From contig JAEURQ010000002.1 of assembly GCA_016788425.1 (NCBI GenBank), positions 1 through 64,000 of the forward strand: DNA of 64,000 nt. Reading direction: 5' to 3'. The notes under the pieces were generated by a model that saw only the letters and a program-made list of their open reading frames with translations, did not search any database and was not told where the DNA came from. The DNA comes from Chthonomonas sp. (GTDB lineage: Bacteria; Armatimonadota; Fimbriimonadia; Fimbriimonadales; Fimbriimonadaceae). Positions within the stretch are counted from its first letter, which is position 1, and each line of letters starts with the position of its first letter. The position numbers and the translations under genes were made by a program. This document shows, piece by piece, positions 33,408-41,363 of the stretch.

Positions 33408-34253
33408 GTGACATCCAAGTTGCCTGAACATGGTCTGGAACCCGTGACCGTGCGACCGATTTTAAGGTGGGCTGGAGCGAAAACACAAATACTTACAAAG
33501 TTAGCATCGTACTATCAAGATCCAAAGTATAAATACATCGAACCATTTTGTGGATCGGCATGCTTGTTCCTACGCCTGAACCCGAAACGGGCTGTACTCG
33601 GAGATATGAACAGTGACCTTATCGGGACGTACGAAACAGTTCGGTCCAACCCGTCAGATGTTCACCAAGCAATGCAGGGTTGGGGCCTCGACGCCGAAAC
33701 CTACTATAAGGTCAGGGCCGGAGAAGGTGTCCACACGGATCCCATCAGCAAGGCGGCAAGATTTCTATATCTCAATAGACTCTGTTTCAATGGAATTTAC
33801 CGTACGAACCTGAGTGGTAAGTTCAACGTTCCATGGGGGGCTACAAAATTTAGGGCGATGCTAAGCTTGGAAGAGTTAGTTTCATTCAGCGAAGCACTCA
33901 AAGGAGTAAAGCTTGTGTCGGGCGATTTTGCCATGTGCCTTCAAAGGGTCTCTGCAAAAACATTTGTGTATCTGGATCCCCCATACCGCGTGACTTCGAA
34001 GCGCACCTTCCGGGAGTATTTACCGGCAGGGTTCGCCGTAGACGATCTTCACCGACTTCGGACCGCAATCATCAGGATACACGAGTCAGGGGCGAAGTTC
34101 GTGCTCAGCTATGCAGACTCCGCTGAGGCGCGAACGCTTGGAGATGGATTCCAGACGGTGAGTACACCGGTCCGGCGCTTAGTGGCAGGTTCAGCCTCAA
34201 GCCGCACGAGAGTAGAAGAACTTCTGATTAGCAACATCGAGATAAGTCAATGA
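33408..34253 (+). CDS. D12-class DNA adenine-N6 methyltransferase
   Basis: 281 residues of the Dam/D12 class. RPILRWAGAKTQIL (16-29) is the N-terminal motif X, YIEPFCGSACLFLRL (43-57) is the SAM-binding motif I, LNRLCFNGIYRTN is typical of the class, and DPPY (190-193) is the catalytic motif IV. The target sequence is unknown. No restriction endonuclease is adjacent. The next gene overlaps by four bases (ATGA). The start is GTG. GC is lower than in the backbone, as for the two following genes, suggesting acquisition as a unit. Confidence 0.92.
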   Translation: MTSKLPEHGLEPVTVRPILRWAGAKTQILTKLASYYQDPKYKYIEPFCGSACLFLRLNPKRAVLGDMNSDLIGTYETVRSNPSDVHQAMQGWGLDAETYYKVRAGEGVHTDPISKAARFLYLNRLCFNGIYRTNLSGKFNVPWGATKFRAMLSLEELVSFSEALKGVKLVSGDFAMCLQRVSAKTFVYLDPPYRVTSKRTFREYLPAGFAVDDLHRLRTAIIRIHESGAKFVLSYADSAEARTLGDGFQTVSTPVRRLVAGSASSRTRVEELLISNIEISQ

Positions 34254-35308
34254 GTAATCCAAGCAGCGGACCCCACCTATCGCCCCAAACACTACCTGCA
34301 GGATCTCTCAAAGAGATTCCGCTTGAAGACATCGTGCCCGACACGAATAACCCTCGACTGCTATTTGATCCCGAGCCTTTAGCTTCACTCAAGGCGAGCA
34401 TTAAGAAACACGGTGTGCTTGTGCCCATTACTGTTCATAAGCAAAAGGGCACAAAGCTATACCGGATACTTGATGGCGAGCGACGATACCGATGTTGCGC
34501 CGAGCTCACAGCGGAAGGAACACCGATATTGACGATAAAGGCAAATATCGTGGATACGCCAGACCGATTATCGGGTTTGCTTGCCATGTTCTCAATCCAC
34601 AACTTCCGAGAGGGTTGGGAACTTATGCCTACCGCACTTAGCCTGAAAGAGGTCATGAATGAACTTGACGAAATGGACGCAGACACGAAGCGCCTGCATG
34701 AGCTAACCGGACTGAGTGAACCGCAGATTGAGCGGTGTAAAACGCTGATGGTCCTACCCGAAGAGTTCCAATTGCTTTCTCTGGAACCCAACCCGCGAAA
34801 GCGGATACCCTCAAATTTTTGGACTGAAGCAGAGCAGGTCGTTAAGAAAATCGAAACTCACATGCCACAAGTCGTTAAAGAACTTGGCGGTAGAGACGGG
34901 ATATGGCGAAGGTTGGTGGAAAAGTACCAGGCAAAGTCAATTAAGAGCGTGATTCATTTCCGAAGAGTCATGGAGGCTTTTACGTTGCTTGATGAGGACG
35001 ATGACGGCTACGAAGCGAGTCTACAGTCAGCAATTGAAAGACTGAGGGAGTGGTTACAAAACGTGCCTTATGACACCCGAGAAGCATTTGATGAACTTGT
35101 CCACGATAAGCGTAGAATCAAAAAAGCTGTTGATCTTTGCGACTCGTTCACGAAGGACATGCAACGACTTAAGCTTGAGTTTGCCTCCGACAGAGAAGAC
35201 CTCCAGGCATCTTTGAAGAGTATCCGCGAATTTGTGGACAAACTTCTTGATAAGCTATCTGGGGAAGACATGCCGCAGCCAGAATTGTTTGACGAGGTTG
35301 ATCTCTAG
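34250..35308 (+). CDS. ParB N-terminal-domain protein (non-partition type)
   Basis: 352 residues. Residues about 18-110 form a ParB/Srx-like domain: IPLEDIVPDTNNPR, GVLVPITVHK, and GERRYRC at 76-82, the nucleotide-binding arginine motif. A KorB-like helical part follows (LHELTGLSEPQIERCKTLMVLPEEF), and the C-terminal third is charged and probably coiled coil (KDMQRLKLEFASDREDLQASLKSI in part). No parA is near, so chromosome partition is unlikely. The gene overlaps the methyltransferase and is followed without a gap by the PRTase-like gene. Confidence 0.88.
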   Translation: MSNPSSGPHLSPQTLPAGSLKEIPLEDIVPDTNNPRLLFDPEPLASLKASIKKHGVLVPITVHKQKGTKLYRILDGERRYRCCAELTAEGTPILTIKANIVDTPDRLSGLLAMFSIHNFREGWELMPTALSLKEVMNELDEMDADTKRLHELTGLSEPQIERCKTLMVLPEEFQLLSLEPNPRKRIPSNFWTEAEQVVKKIETHMPQVVKELGGRDGIWRRLVEKYQAKSIKSVIHFRRVMEAFTLLDEDDDGYEASLQSAIERLREWLQNVPYDTREAFDELVHDKRRIKKAVDLCDSFTKDMQRLKLEFASDREDLQASLKSIREFVDKLLDKLSGEDMPQPELFDEVDL

Positions 35309-36130
35309 GTGGTGCGGCACCTGCTCGATTGCCACCGGATATCTAAGAGATTCCCTGGCTATGAACCACGCCCAATCAACTGGAAGGTTGTTTGGAAGTA
35401 TGTCCACCAATCCCGGCCTCGTGACAGGGGAGCCGTCTTTCGGATGCTTGCCCAAGTGCGGTACTTTCCGCCCAGCGAAGTAGAATCTCATCTCAGAGGC
35501 TTGCTTCTAAAGCTATGCCAAAGAGCGGATACTGATGGAATTCCACGAGATTGTGTTACGGTACTGGCGGGCCCTGGCGACGGAGAAAGCGGTCATGCCA
35601 TTCTGGAACTAGCAGATCAGCTGAATACACACGAGAACCTTAACCTAACTATCTTCAGAGGGAACGCCATAGAATTGCAGCAAATGCTAAAAAGCCAGAG
35701 TGCTTCGATCTTGGCATTTCTGGACGACTTTGCAGGTTCCGGCCAAACGTTTAAGGACTCAATTGGGGTGTGGAGCGGGGCATTCTCCACCACCGTCGTC
35801 CCGCTGTTTACGACAATAGTAATGTGCCCGGAGGCAATCCCTGTCGTGCGGGAGGCCGGAGCCGAGGCTATCTACTCTGTGCTACACCCGGATACCGAGA
35901 GGTTTAAGAGTATCTTCACTGACGAGGACTTTGCAATTCTCTCGTCTTACGCACTTGAACTACACAGTAAGACCCCTCTAGGTCACAAAAAAATGGGATG
36001 CATGACGGTGCTTTCCCGCAATTCGAACAACAACATGCCATTCCTTCTCAGAGGCACGAAGGGTCAACGAGTCTGGTACGGCCTCTTCCCCCGCCACGAT
36101 CAGCTTCACCCCTTACCCTACGAGCGTTAG
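35309..36130 (+). CDS. Phosphoribosyltransferase-like protein of conflict systems (PRTase-CE type)
   Basis: 273 residues, GTG start immediately after the TAG of the ParB-like gene. ILAFLDDFAGSGQT (134-147) has the form of the PRPP-binding loop of type I phosphoribosyltransferases (two Asp, then small residues and Thr). The C-terminus, GHKKMGCMTVLSRNSNNNMPFLL then WYGLFPRH, matches what I recall of PRTase-like proteins found beside retrons and other defence genes. It probably acts as an effector on nucleotides or nucleic acids; this is inference. A helical N-terminal domain of about 75 residues precedes it. Confidence 0.72.
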   Translation: MVRHLLDCHRISKRFPGYEPRPINWKVVWKYVHQSRPRDRGAVFRMLAQVRYFPPSEVESHLRGLLLKLCQRADTDGIPRDCVTVLAGPGDGESGHAILELADQLNTHENLNLTIFRGNAIELQQMLKSQSASILAFLDDFAGSGQTFKDSIGVWSGAFSTTVVPLFTTIVMCPEAIPVVREAGAEAIYSVLHPDTERFKSIFTDEDFAILSSYALELHSKTPLGHKKMGCMTVLSRNSNNNMPFLLRGTKGQRVWYGLFPRHDQLHPLPYER

Positions 36131-36185
36131 AACTAAGTCCAATGGTCAAGACCGGCCCGAGAACTAGAGCAACGGCACATTCCAC

Positions 36186-36437
36186 ATGAACGATAATGAA
36201 GACATTAAGAGCAACCTCTGCGATAACAAACTGTTTGGCTGCAAGGTTAGAGAGGACGAGGACGAGGACGAGGACGAGGATACTCTTAAATCTTGCATGT
36301 TAAAGAGGGATGAACATAAACGGATTGGTTGGCCCGACGAAAAGTTACTGGTTGCATATGCGAATAATGGGGAGGGAACTGGTGGAAGTGAAGAAACTCC
36401 ACGACATGCTCCTTCTTCCGGCATTGAAACGGCTTAA
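36186..36437 (+). pseudogene. Small ORF, probably a decayed helix-turn-helix gene
   Basis: Open for 83 codons from the ATG at 36186, with an acidic run of Glu-Asp repeats coded by GAGGAC units. After RIGWPDEKLLVAYANN the frame turns to composition unlike protein, while the next frame continues as ELVEVKKLHDMLLLPALKRLKA. Joined, the two look like a short DNA-binding domain of the GWP...L...A..L.VS...LKRRLK type, so I suspect a frameshift near 36367-36380. There is no good ribosome site. It may be a remnant of the mobile cassette. Confidence 0.4.
36252..36280 (+). repeat. GAGGAC hexanucleotide tandem repeat
   Basis: Four full GAGGAC units and most of a fifth. The unit length is a multiple of three, so slippage would change the Glu-Asp run length but not the frame. 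Confidence 0.85.
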
Positions 36438-36488
36438 GGCCACAAGACCGCTAAAATCGGACGTCACCCCGATCCAACGCGGCGGCCT

Positions 36489-36558
36489 CGCCCCCGTCTG
36501 GGCAAAGCGACGAGCGGAGCGTGGTCGCGCGGGCCTGGCAAGTGGGCAGACGGGGGCG
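36489..36558. repeat. REP-like hairpin repeat, copy 3 (inverted)
   Basis: 70-bp element bounded by CGCCCCCGTCTG and CAGACGGGGGCG, the reverse complement of the copies at 19265-19335 and 19423-19490. It lies just upstream of comM. An ORF can be read through it in frame with comM, but the comM start lies after it. Confidence 0.8.
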
Positions 36559-36603
36559 ATCCCACAGAGAATCTCAACCAACCAATGCGGCTACAATTCC
36601 AGA

Positions 36604-38109
36604 GTGATTGCCAAGGCGTGGGGAGCGACGCTCTCCGGGATCGATGCCCTCCCCATAGAGGTGGAGGTCGATATGTCTTGGACCAAGGCCGACCGCCATT
36701 TCGTGCTCGTCGGACTCGCTGATAAGGCCGTAGACGAAAGCCGCGTCCGCGTCAAAAACGCCATCATCACCTCGGGTTTGAACTGGCCGAGCGCCATGAT
36801 CATTTGCAATCTCGCGCCGGCCGACGTGCGCAAGGATGCCCCCGCCCTCGATCTGCCGATCGCCATGGCGATTCTCGCGATGAACAAGGCGGTGCCCATC
36901 CCCGAGTTGGCCGACTGCCTTTTTCTCGGCGAGCTCGGCTTAGATGGCAAACTGCGGCCGATTGATGGCGCGGTGAGCGCCGCCCTTCTCGCCCACGAAA
37001 AGGGCTTCCGCCGCCTCATCGTCCCTGAGGCCAACGCCGAAGAAGCGGCGATCTTCCCCGACCTCGAAGTGTACGGTTGTCGCACGCTGGAAGATGTCGT
37101 CAGCCTCATCAACGGCGACCTGCAAGCGCCCATGTCGCAGCGCAGTTTTACCGACGACGAGGAGCCCGAGTTCGAGATTGACTTCTCCGACGTAAAGGGG
37201 CAGACACACGCTATCCGCGCGCTAGAGATCGCCGCCGCCGGCGGTCACAACCTGCTCATGGTCGGGCCGCCGGGTTCCGGCAAAACCATGCTGGCTCGCC
37301 GCATCCCCACCATCATGCCGCCGCTCACCCTCGAGGAAAGCGTCGCCGTCACCCGCGTGCACAGCGCCAGCGGCTCGCGCGGAAGCCAGCGCGGCCTCAT
37401 GAAGGTCCGTCCGTTTCGGTCGCCGCACCACACCGCCAGCTACGCGGCCATTGTCGGCGGCGGCAAGATTCCCAAACCAGGCGAAATCTCGCTCGCGCAC
37501 CTGGGCGTGCTGTTCATGGACGAAATGCCCGAGTTCGATCGCGACGTATTGGAATCGCTCCGGCAACCGCTGGAAGATGGCATCGTCACCGTTTCGCGAG
37601 TCCAAATGCAGATGACCTTTCCTGCTGAGGCCATGCTCATCGGGGCGATGAACCCGTGCCCTTGCGGGTTCAAGGGCTATCCCGAGGCCCAGTGCGTTGG
37701 CGCAAGTCTCTGCGAACGCTACGGCGCCAAGCTGAGCGGCCCGCTCCTGGATCGGATTGATTTGCACATCACCGTCCCGCGGCTTAAGCCCGACGAATTG
37801 CTCGACATGAAACCCGGCGAAACCTCGGCGCAGATCCGGGCGCGGGTCAAGTCGGCGCGGGCGCGACAGCGTGAGCGATTTGGCGCGGCGATGCTGAACG
37901 CCAAGATGGCTCCGCGGCAACTGCGGGAGATCGTCACGCTCGATGCCGAGAGCGAGGCGTTCATGCGCGCGGTCAGCGCCAAGCTCAATATCTCGGGGCG
38001 CGTGTTCGATCGGCTGCTCAAGGTGGGTCGCACCATCGCCGACTTGGCGGGGAGCGAGCAGGTGACCAAGGTTCACTTGGCCGAGGCGGTTCAGTACCGC
38101 GAGCGCTAG
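36604..38109 (+). CDS. comM: ComM/YifB-family Mg-chelatase-like AAA+ ATPase
   Basis: 501 residues from the GTG at 36604 (MIAKAWGATLSGIDALPIEVEVD), which matches the family N-terminus. It has an N-terminal Lon-protease-like domain without the active site, then the AAA+ core with Walker A GPPGSGKTMLARRIP, Walker B GVLFMDEMPEF and a zinc-like NPCPCGFKG...C...C region, and a C-terminal Mg-chelatase domain. ComM is a helicase that promotes branch migration during natural transformation. The prepilin-like genes in the window would fit competence. The frame runs open upstream to 36310, but only through repeat DNA. Confidence 0.94.
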   Translation: MIAKAWGATLSGIDALPIEVEVDMSWTKADRHFVLVGLADKAVDESRVRVKNAIITSGLNWPSAMIICNLAPADVRKDAPALDLPIAMAILAMNKAVPIPELADCLFLGELGLDGKLRPIDGAVSAALLAHEKGFRRLIVPEANAEEAAIFPDLEVYGCRTLEDVVSLINGDLQAPMSQRSFTDDEEPEFEIDFSDVKGQTHAIRALEIAAAGGHNLLMVGPPGSGKTMLARRIPTIMPPLTLEESVAVTRVHSASGSRGSQRGLMKVRPFRSPHHTASYAAIVGGGKIPKPGEISLAHLGVLFMDEMPEFDRDVLESLRQPLEDGIVTVSRVQMQMTFPAEAMLIGAMNPCPCGFKGYPEAQCVGASLCERYGAKLSGPLLDRIDLHITVPRLKPDELLDMKPGETSAQIRARVKSARARQRERFGAAMLNAKMAPRQLREIVTLDAESEAFMRAVSAKLNISGRVFDRLLKVGRTIADLAGSEQVTKVHLAEAVQYRER

Positions 38110-39029
38110 TTCAGCAAGGCCGTCAGCCGCAGAATCTCGTCGTAAATGGGTCGGTGCTGGGCTACTTGTTGCTCCACTTCGGCGCGAGTCGCGCACGATC
38201 CGGTTGCGCCCAAGTCGCGGCAAGCGAGCCCGCCCACCAACGAGGCGAACGCGAGCGATTGCCCGAGCGGCCAACTGTGCGCCAGCGAGAACAGCATTCC
38301 CGCCCGGAAGGCATCGCCCGCCCCGGTCGTGTCCACCACACCGGAAATGGGGAAGGCCGGCAGACGCACCGCGCCGCGCGGGTTGCCGACATAAAAGCCG
38401 CGGTTGCCGTCCGTGAGGATCACTGTGCCTTCGGTGATGGTCGCCATCTGGTGGGCGGCGGCGCAGTTGTCCGATTCGATTCCCGGCTTGCCGACCCAGT
38501 CGGTGCTGGTCTGGTAGTAGCTCGTCGGGCCCAGCGCGCGGGGTGGGCTGTCCATCGCGTAGATCATCATGCCCGCCGCGCGGCCCAAATCGTAGATGCG
38601 CCAAATGCTCTCGCCGAGGTTCATATCGCCGGAGATGATTCCGCCGCGCAACGGCGAAACGTGCAGGTTGGCGGTGAGTTCGGCCAGCTCGGTGAACCCG
38701 TCGCCGAGCATGGTGCGCTGCCCGTCGGGAGTCACGAGGATGTCGCATTGCGGCACGCGGTTTCGGCCACCGGGGAGAACCACACGCCGGAGCCCGACTT
38801 TCTCCACGCCTTGCCGCAGACGGTCGGCGGCCAAACCCGAGCCGATCGGGTTGCCATAGACCAGCGCGCTCATGCCAAGTTGCAATAGGCCAAACGCGGT
38901 GTTGTAGGCCTCGCCGCCCGGCCCCTCGCGCACCTCAAGGGCGTCGATGTACTGGCCGGGGCGAGGAAACTCGGGGACACGAATCAGGCGATCCCAGCAT
39001 ACGGTGCCGGCGATCAGGATTTCGCGCAT
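38106..39029 (-). CDS. PfkB-family carbohydrate kinase
   Basis: 307 residues. GTVCWDRLIRVPEFPRPGQY and a GPGGEAYNTA glycine motif lie near the N-terminus, and DTTGAGDAFRAGMLF (PfkB signature 2, catalytic Asp) near the C-terminus. It phosphorylates a sugar or nucleoside; the substrate is unknown. It lies nine bases downstream of a ribose-type ABC permease, which suggests an imported sugar is its substrate. It overlaps the end of comM by four bases. Confidence 0.92.
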   Translation of the reverse strand: MREILIAGTVCWDRLIRVPEFPRPGQYIDALEVREGPGGEAYNTAFGLLQLGMSALVYGNPIGSGLAADRLRQGVEKVGLRRVVLPGGRNRVPQCDILVTPDGQRTMLGDGFTELAELTANLHVSPLRGGIISGDMNLGESIWRIYDLGRAAGMMIYAMDSPPRALGPTSYYQTSTDWVGKPGIESDNCAAAHQMATITEGTVILTDGNRGFYVGNPRGAVRLPAFPISGVVDTTGAGDAFRAGMLFSLAHSWPLGQSLAFASLVGGLACRDLGATGSCATRAEVEQQVAQHRPIYDEILRLTALLN

Positions 39030-39038
39030 GGTCTCAGT

Positions 39039-40010
39039 TTAGTCCGATTGCCCGCGTTGGAGCAAGACCGCCGCCAGAATGATGCCGCCCTTAACAATTC
39101 CTTGCAGATAGTTGTTCACGCCGAGGATCACCAGGACGTTCTGAATGACGCCCAACAGCAACACGCCGATGACGGTGCCGCCAATGGTTCCGCGACCACC
39201 GCGCAGTACTGTCCCGCCGACCACGACTGCGGCGATGGCATCGAGTTCGTAGTAGAGCCCAACCGTGCTCGTGGCGATGCCGTTCATGCGGCTCGCCAAC
39301 AGCAGGGCCGCCAGGCCGGTGCAAAAGCCCATGAGCGCGTAAACGCCGATGCGCGTGCGGTTCACGGCGACGCCCGAGTAGTGCGCCGCGCGCTCGTTGC
39401 TGCCAATCGCCACGACCTTGCGGCCGAAGGCGGTTTTGCGCAGAAGCACGGCGAAGAGAATTGCCAGCGCGAAGAACACCAGAATGCTCCAGTAGATCAC
39501 GAGCGGCTGGTCGTTGCTGCGGATAAACGGAATCGGAATGCCGCCGGTGCCGAGGTTTTGGAACAGCGGGTTTTGCGCCCCGACCTCGCCGCCTTGCGCG
39601 TAGGCTTGCGCCGCCGACCGGTAGGCAAGCAGCCCGACCAGCGTCACGACAAACGGCGTCACGCGCCCGAATACGCTCACGACGCCGTTGATCCATCCGG
39701 CGACCAACCCGAGCAACACCGAAACGGCAATCGCGATGAGCACGCCTGTGCCACCCGCCGGGCCAAACCGGTTCATCGTATCCACCGCCACGACGCCGAT
39801 GAAGGCGAGCGCCGAGCCGACCGAAAGATCAATACCGCCGGTGATGATGACCCATGTCATGCCCAGCGCGAGAATGCCGGGCGCAACATTTTGGTTGAGG
39901 ATATTGCGCAGGTTCTCGGGCTGCAAGAAAATGCCGGGGTTGAGGATCCCGTTGATAACGACCAGCAAGATCAGCGCGACCAGCGCTCCGTTTTCGCGAA
40001 GGAACTTCAC
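39039..40010 (-). CDS. Ribose/xylose-type ABC transporter permease
   Basis: 323 residues, eight to ten helices, branched-chain permease fold of the RbsC group. GMTWVIITGGIDLSVGSALAF is the family signature region and GLLAYRSAAQAYAQGGEVG follows. The EAA-like cytoplasmic loop is GSNERAAHYSGVAVNR. No ATPase or binding protein gene is adjacent, which is unusual. Its start overlaps the MHS transporter stop by four bases, and a PfkB kinase gene follows, so a sugar is the likely substrate. Confidence 0.92.
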   Translation of the reverse strand: MKFLRENGALVALILLVVINGILNPGIFLQPENLRNILNQNVAPGILALGMTWVIITGGIDLSVGSALAFIGVVAVDTMNRFGPAGGTGVLIAIAVSVLLGLVAGWINGVVSVFGRVTPFVVTLVGLLAYRSAAQAYAQGGEVGAQNPLFQNLGTGGIPIPFIRSNDQPLVIYWSILVFFALAILFAVLLRKTAFGRKVVAIGSNERAAHYSGVAVNRTRIGVYALMGFCTGLAALLLASRMNGIATSTVGLYYELDAIAAVVVGGTVLRGGRGTIGGTVIGVLLLGVIQNVLVILGVNNYLQGIVKGGIILAAVLLQRGQSD

Positions 40011-41344
40011 GCCGCCGGCCCCTCAACCATGTCTTGGTTTTGGTGGGTGTTCGCAGGAAGGTATTTCAGCCCGATAAACAGCGTGACAAGCGCGATCGCG
40101 CACGGATAGATGAGGCCCGCCAACGGATTCCCGGTTGAAGCTGGGAGCCATGTGGCGATGAGCGGCACGAATCCGCCGAACACGCCATTCCCGATGTGAT
40201 ACGGCAGCGACATTGACGTGTAGCGTACTCGGACGGGGAACAGCTCCACCAAGAACGCGGCGATGGGGCCGTAGATCATGGTCACCGGTACGACGAGCAG
40301 GAAGACGCTCAGCCCGATGAGCAGTTGATTCGGGTTCGCCGGGTCCTTAGCGGCGTTGGTAATCAGCCAAAACAGGGCAGGGAAGGCGACCACCGAGGCC
40401 GCGCAACTCGCCATCATCAGCTTTTTGCGGCCGATGCGATCGCTGAGCGCGCCGAAGTACACAAAAAGCGGCGTGGCCAGCAACAACGTGACGATCAGCA
40501 GGTTGGAGACCATGTCCTTGTTGAGCTTGAGCGTGGTCTCCATAAACGTCTTGACGTAGAACTGCGCCGTGTACCAAATGACGCCTTGCCCGGCCGCCGC
40601 ACCAAACAGCGCGATGAGAACGAGGCGGCGATTTTCGGGGTTGACGAAGCTGTCGCGCAGCGGATTCTTGCTCACCTGCCCGCTTTCCTTCACGCGATTG
40701 AACAGCGGTGACTCGTGCATGCGAAGGCGAATCGAGAAGCTCACGGCGATGAGCACGGCGCTGATGAGGAACGGAATCCGCCAGCCCCACACCTCGAAGT
40801 CGGCGCCAAAGCTCTTGCGGCAAAGCTGAATCACGATGAGCGAAAGAATCAGCCCGGCGGTCGCGGTGATTTGGATGAAGCTCGTGTAGTAGCCGCGCTG
40901 ATTGGCGGGCGCGTGCTCGGCGACATAGGTCGCGGCCCCGCCATATTCGCCGCCCAACGCGAGCCCCTGCAGCATGCGAAGAATGAGCAGCAGCACTGGC
41001 GCGAGCATGCCCACTTGCGCGTACGTGGGCAACACGCCGACCAGAAATGTGGAGCCGCCCATCAGCCCCAGCGTGAGAATGAACGTGGCCTTGCGTCCGA
41101 CAATGTCGCCGAGCCGACCGAACACGAGCGCGCCAAATGGTCGCACGACAAACCCGGTGGCGAAGATCGCCAGCGACTTGAGGAGCTGTACCGTCGGGTC
41201 GTCGCCGACAAAGAATATCTTGCCGATCTCCGCCGAAAGCGCGGCGAACAGATAGAAGTCGTACCACTCGATGACCGTGCCCACGGAACTGGCCACGATG
41301 ACGCGGCGAAGCTCGGCTGGCGAAGTTGGTGCAGTTGAGGCCAT
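40007..41344 (-). CDS. MFS transporter, metabolite:H+ symporter (MHS/ProP-type) family
   Basis: 445 residues from the ATG at 41344 (MASTAPTSPAELRRVIVASS). The signature GTVIEWYDFYLFAALS in TM1 and RPFGALVFGRLGDIVGRK in loop 2-3 identify the MHS family, which takes up organic acids or osmolytes such as citrate, shikimate or proline. A longer reading from 41425 is possible but is not supported by family length. The stop overlaps the permease start. The substrate is unknown. Confidence 0.92.
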   Translation of the reverse strand: MASTAPTSPAELRRVIVASSVGTVIEWYDFYLFAALSAEIGKIFFVGDDPTVQLLKSLAIFATGFVVRPFGALVFGRLGDIVGRKATFILTLGLMGGSTFLVGVLPTYAQVGMLAPVLLLILRMLQGLALGGEYGGAATYVAEHAPANQRGYYTSFIQITATAGLILSLIVIQLCRKSFGADFEVWGWRIPFLISAVLIAVSFSIRLRMHESPLFNRVKESGQVSKNPLRDSFVNPENRRLVLIALFGAAAGQGVIWYTAQFYVKTFMETTLKLNKDMVSNLLIVTLLLATPLFVYFGALSDRIGRKKLMMASCAASVVAFPALFWLITNAAKDPANPNQLLIGLSVFLLVVPVTMIYGPIAAFLVELFPVRVRYTSMSLPYHIGNGVFGGFVPLIATWLPASTGNPLAGLIYPCAIALVTLFIGLKYLPANTHQNQDMVEGPAA

Positions 41345-41363
41345 TGCGCCTAGGTTAGCCGGA

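Noticed and set aside
34250-35308. Chromosome or plasmid partition gene parB.
   Set aside because: No parA and no parS-like palindrome is near, and the gene is coupled to a methyltransferase and a PRTase-like gene.
36310-36603. N-terminal extension of comM by about 98 residues.
   Set aside because: The extension is translated from a degraded ORF and the REP-like repeat. The family N-terminus (AKAWGATLSGIDALPIEVEVD) begins at the GTG at 36604.
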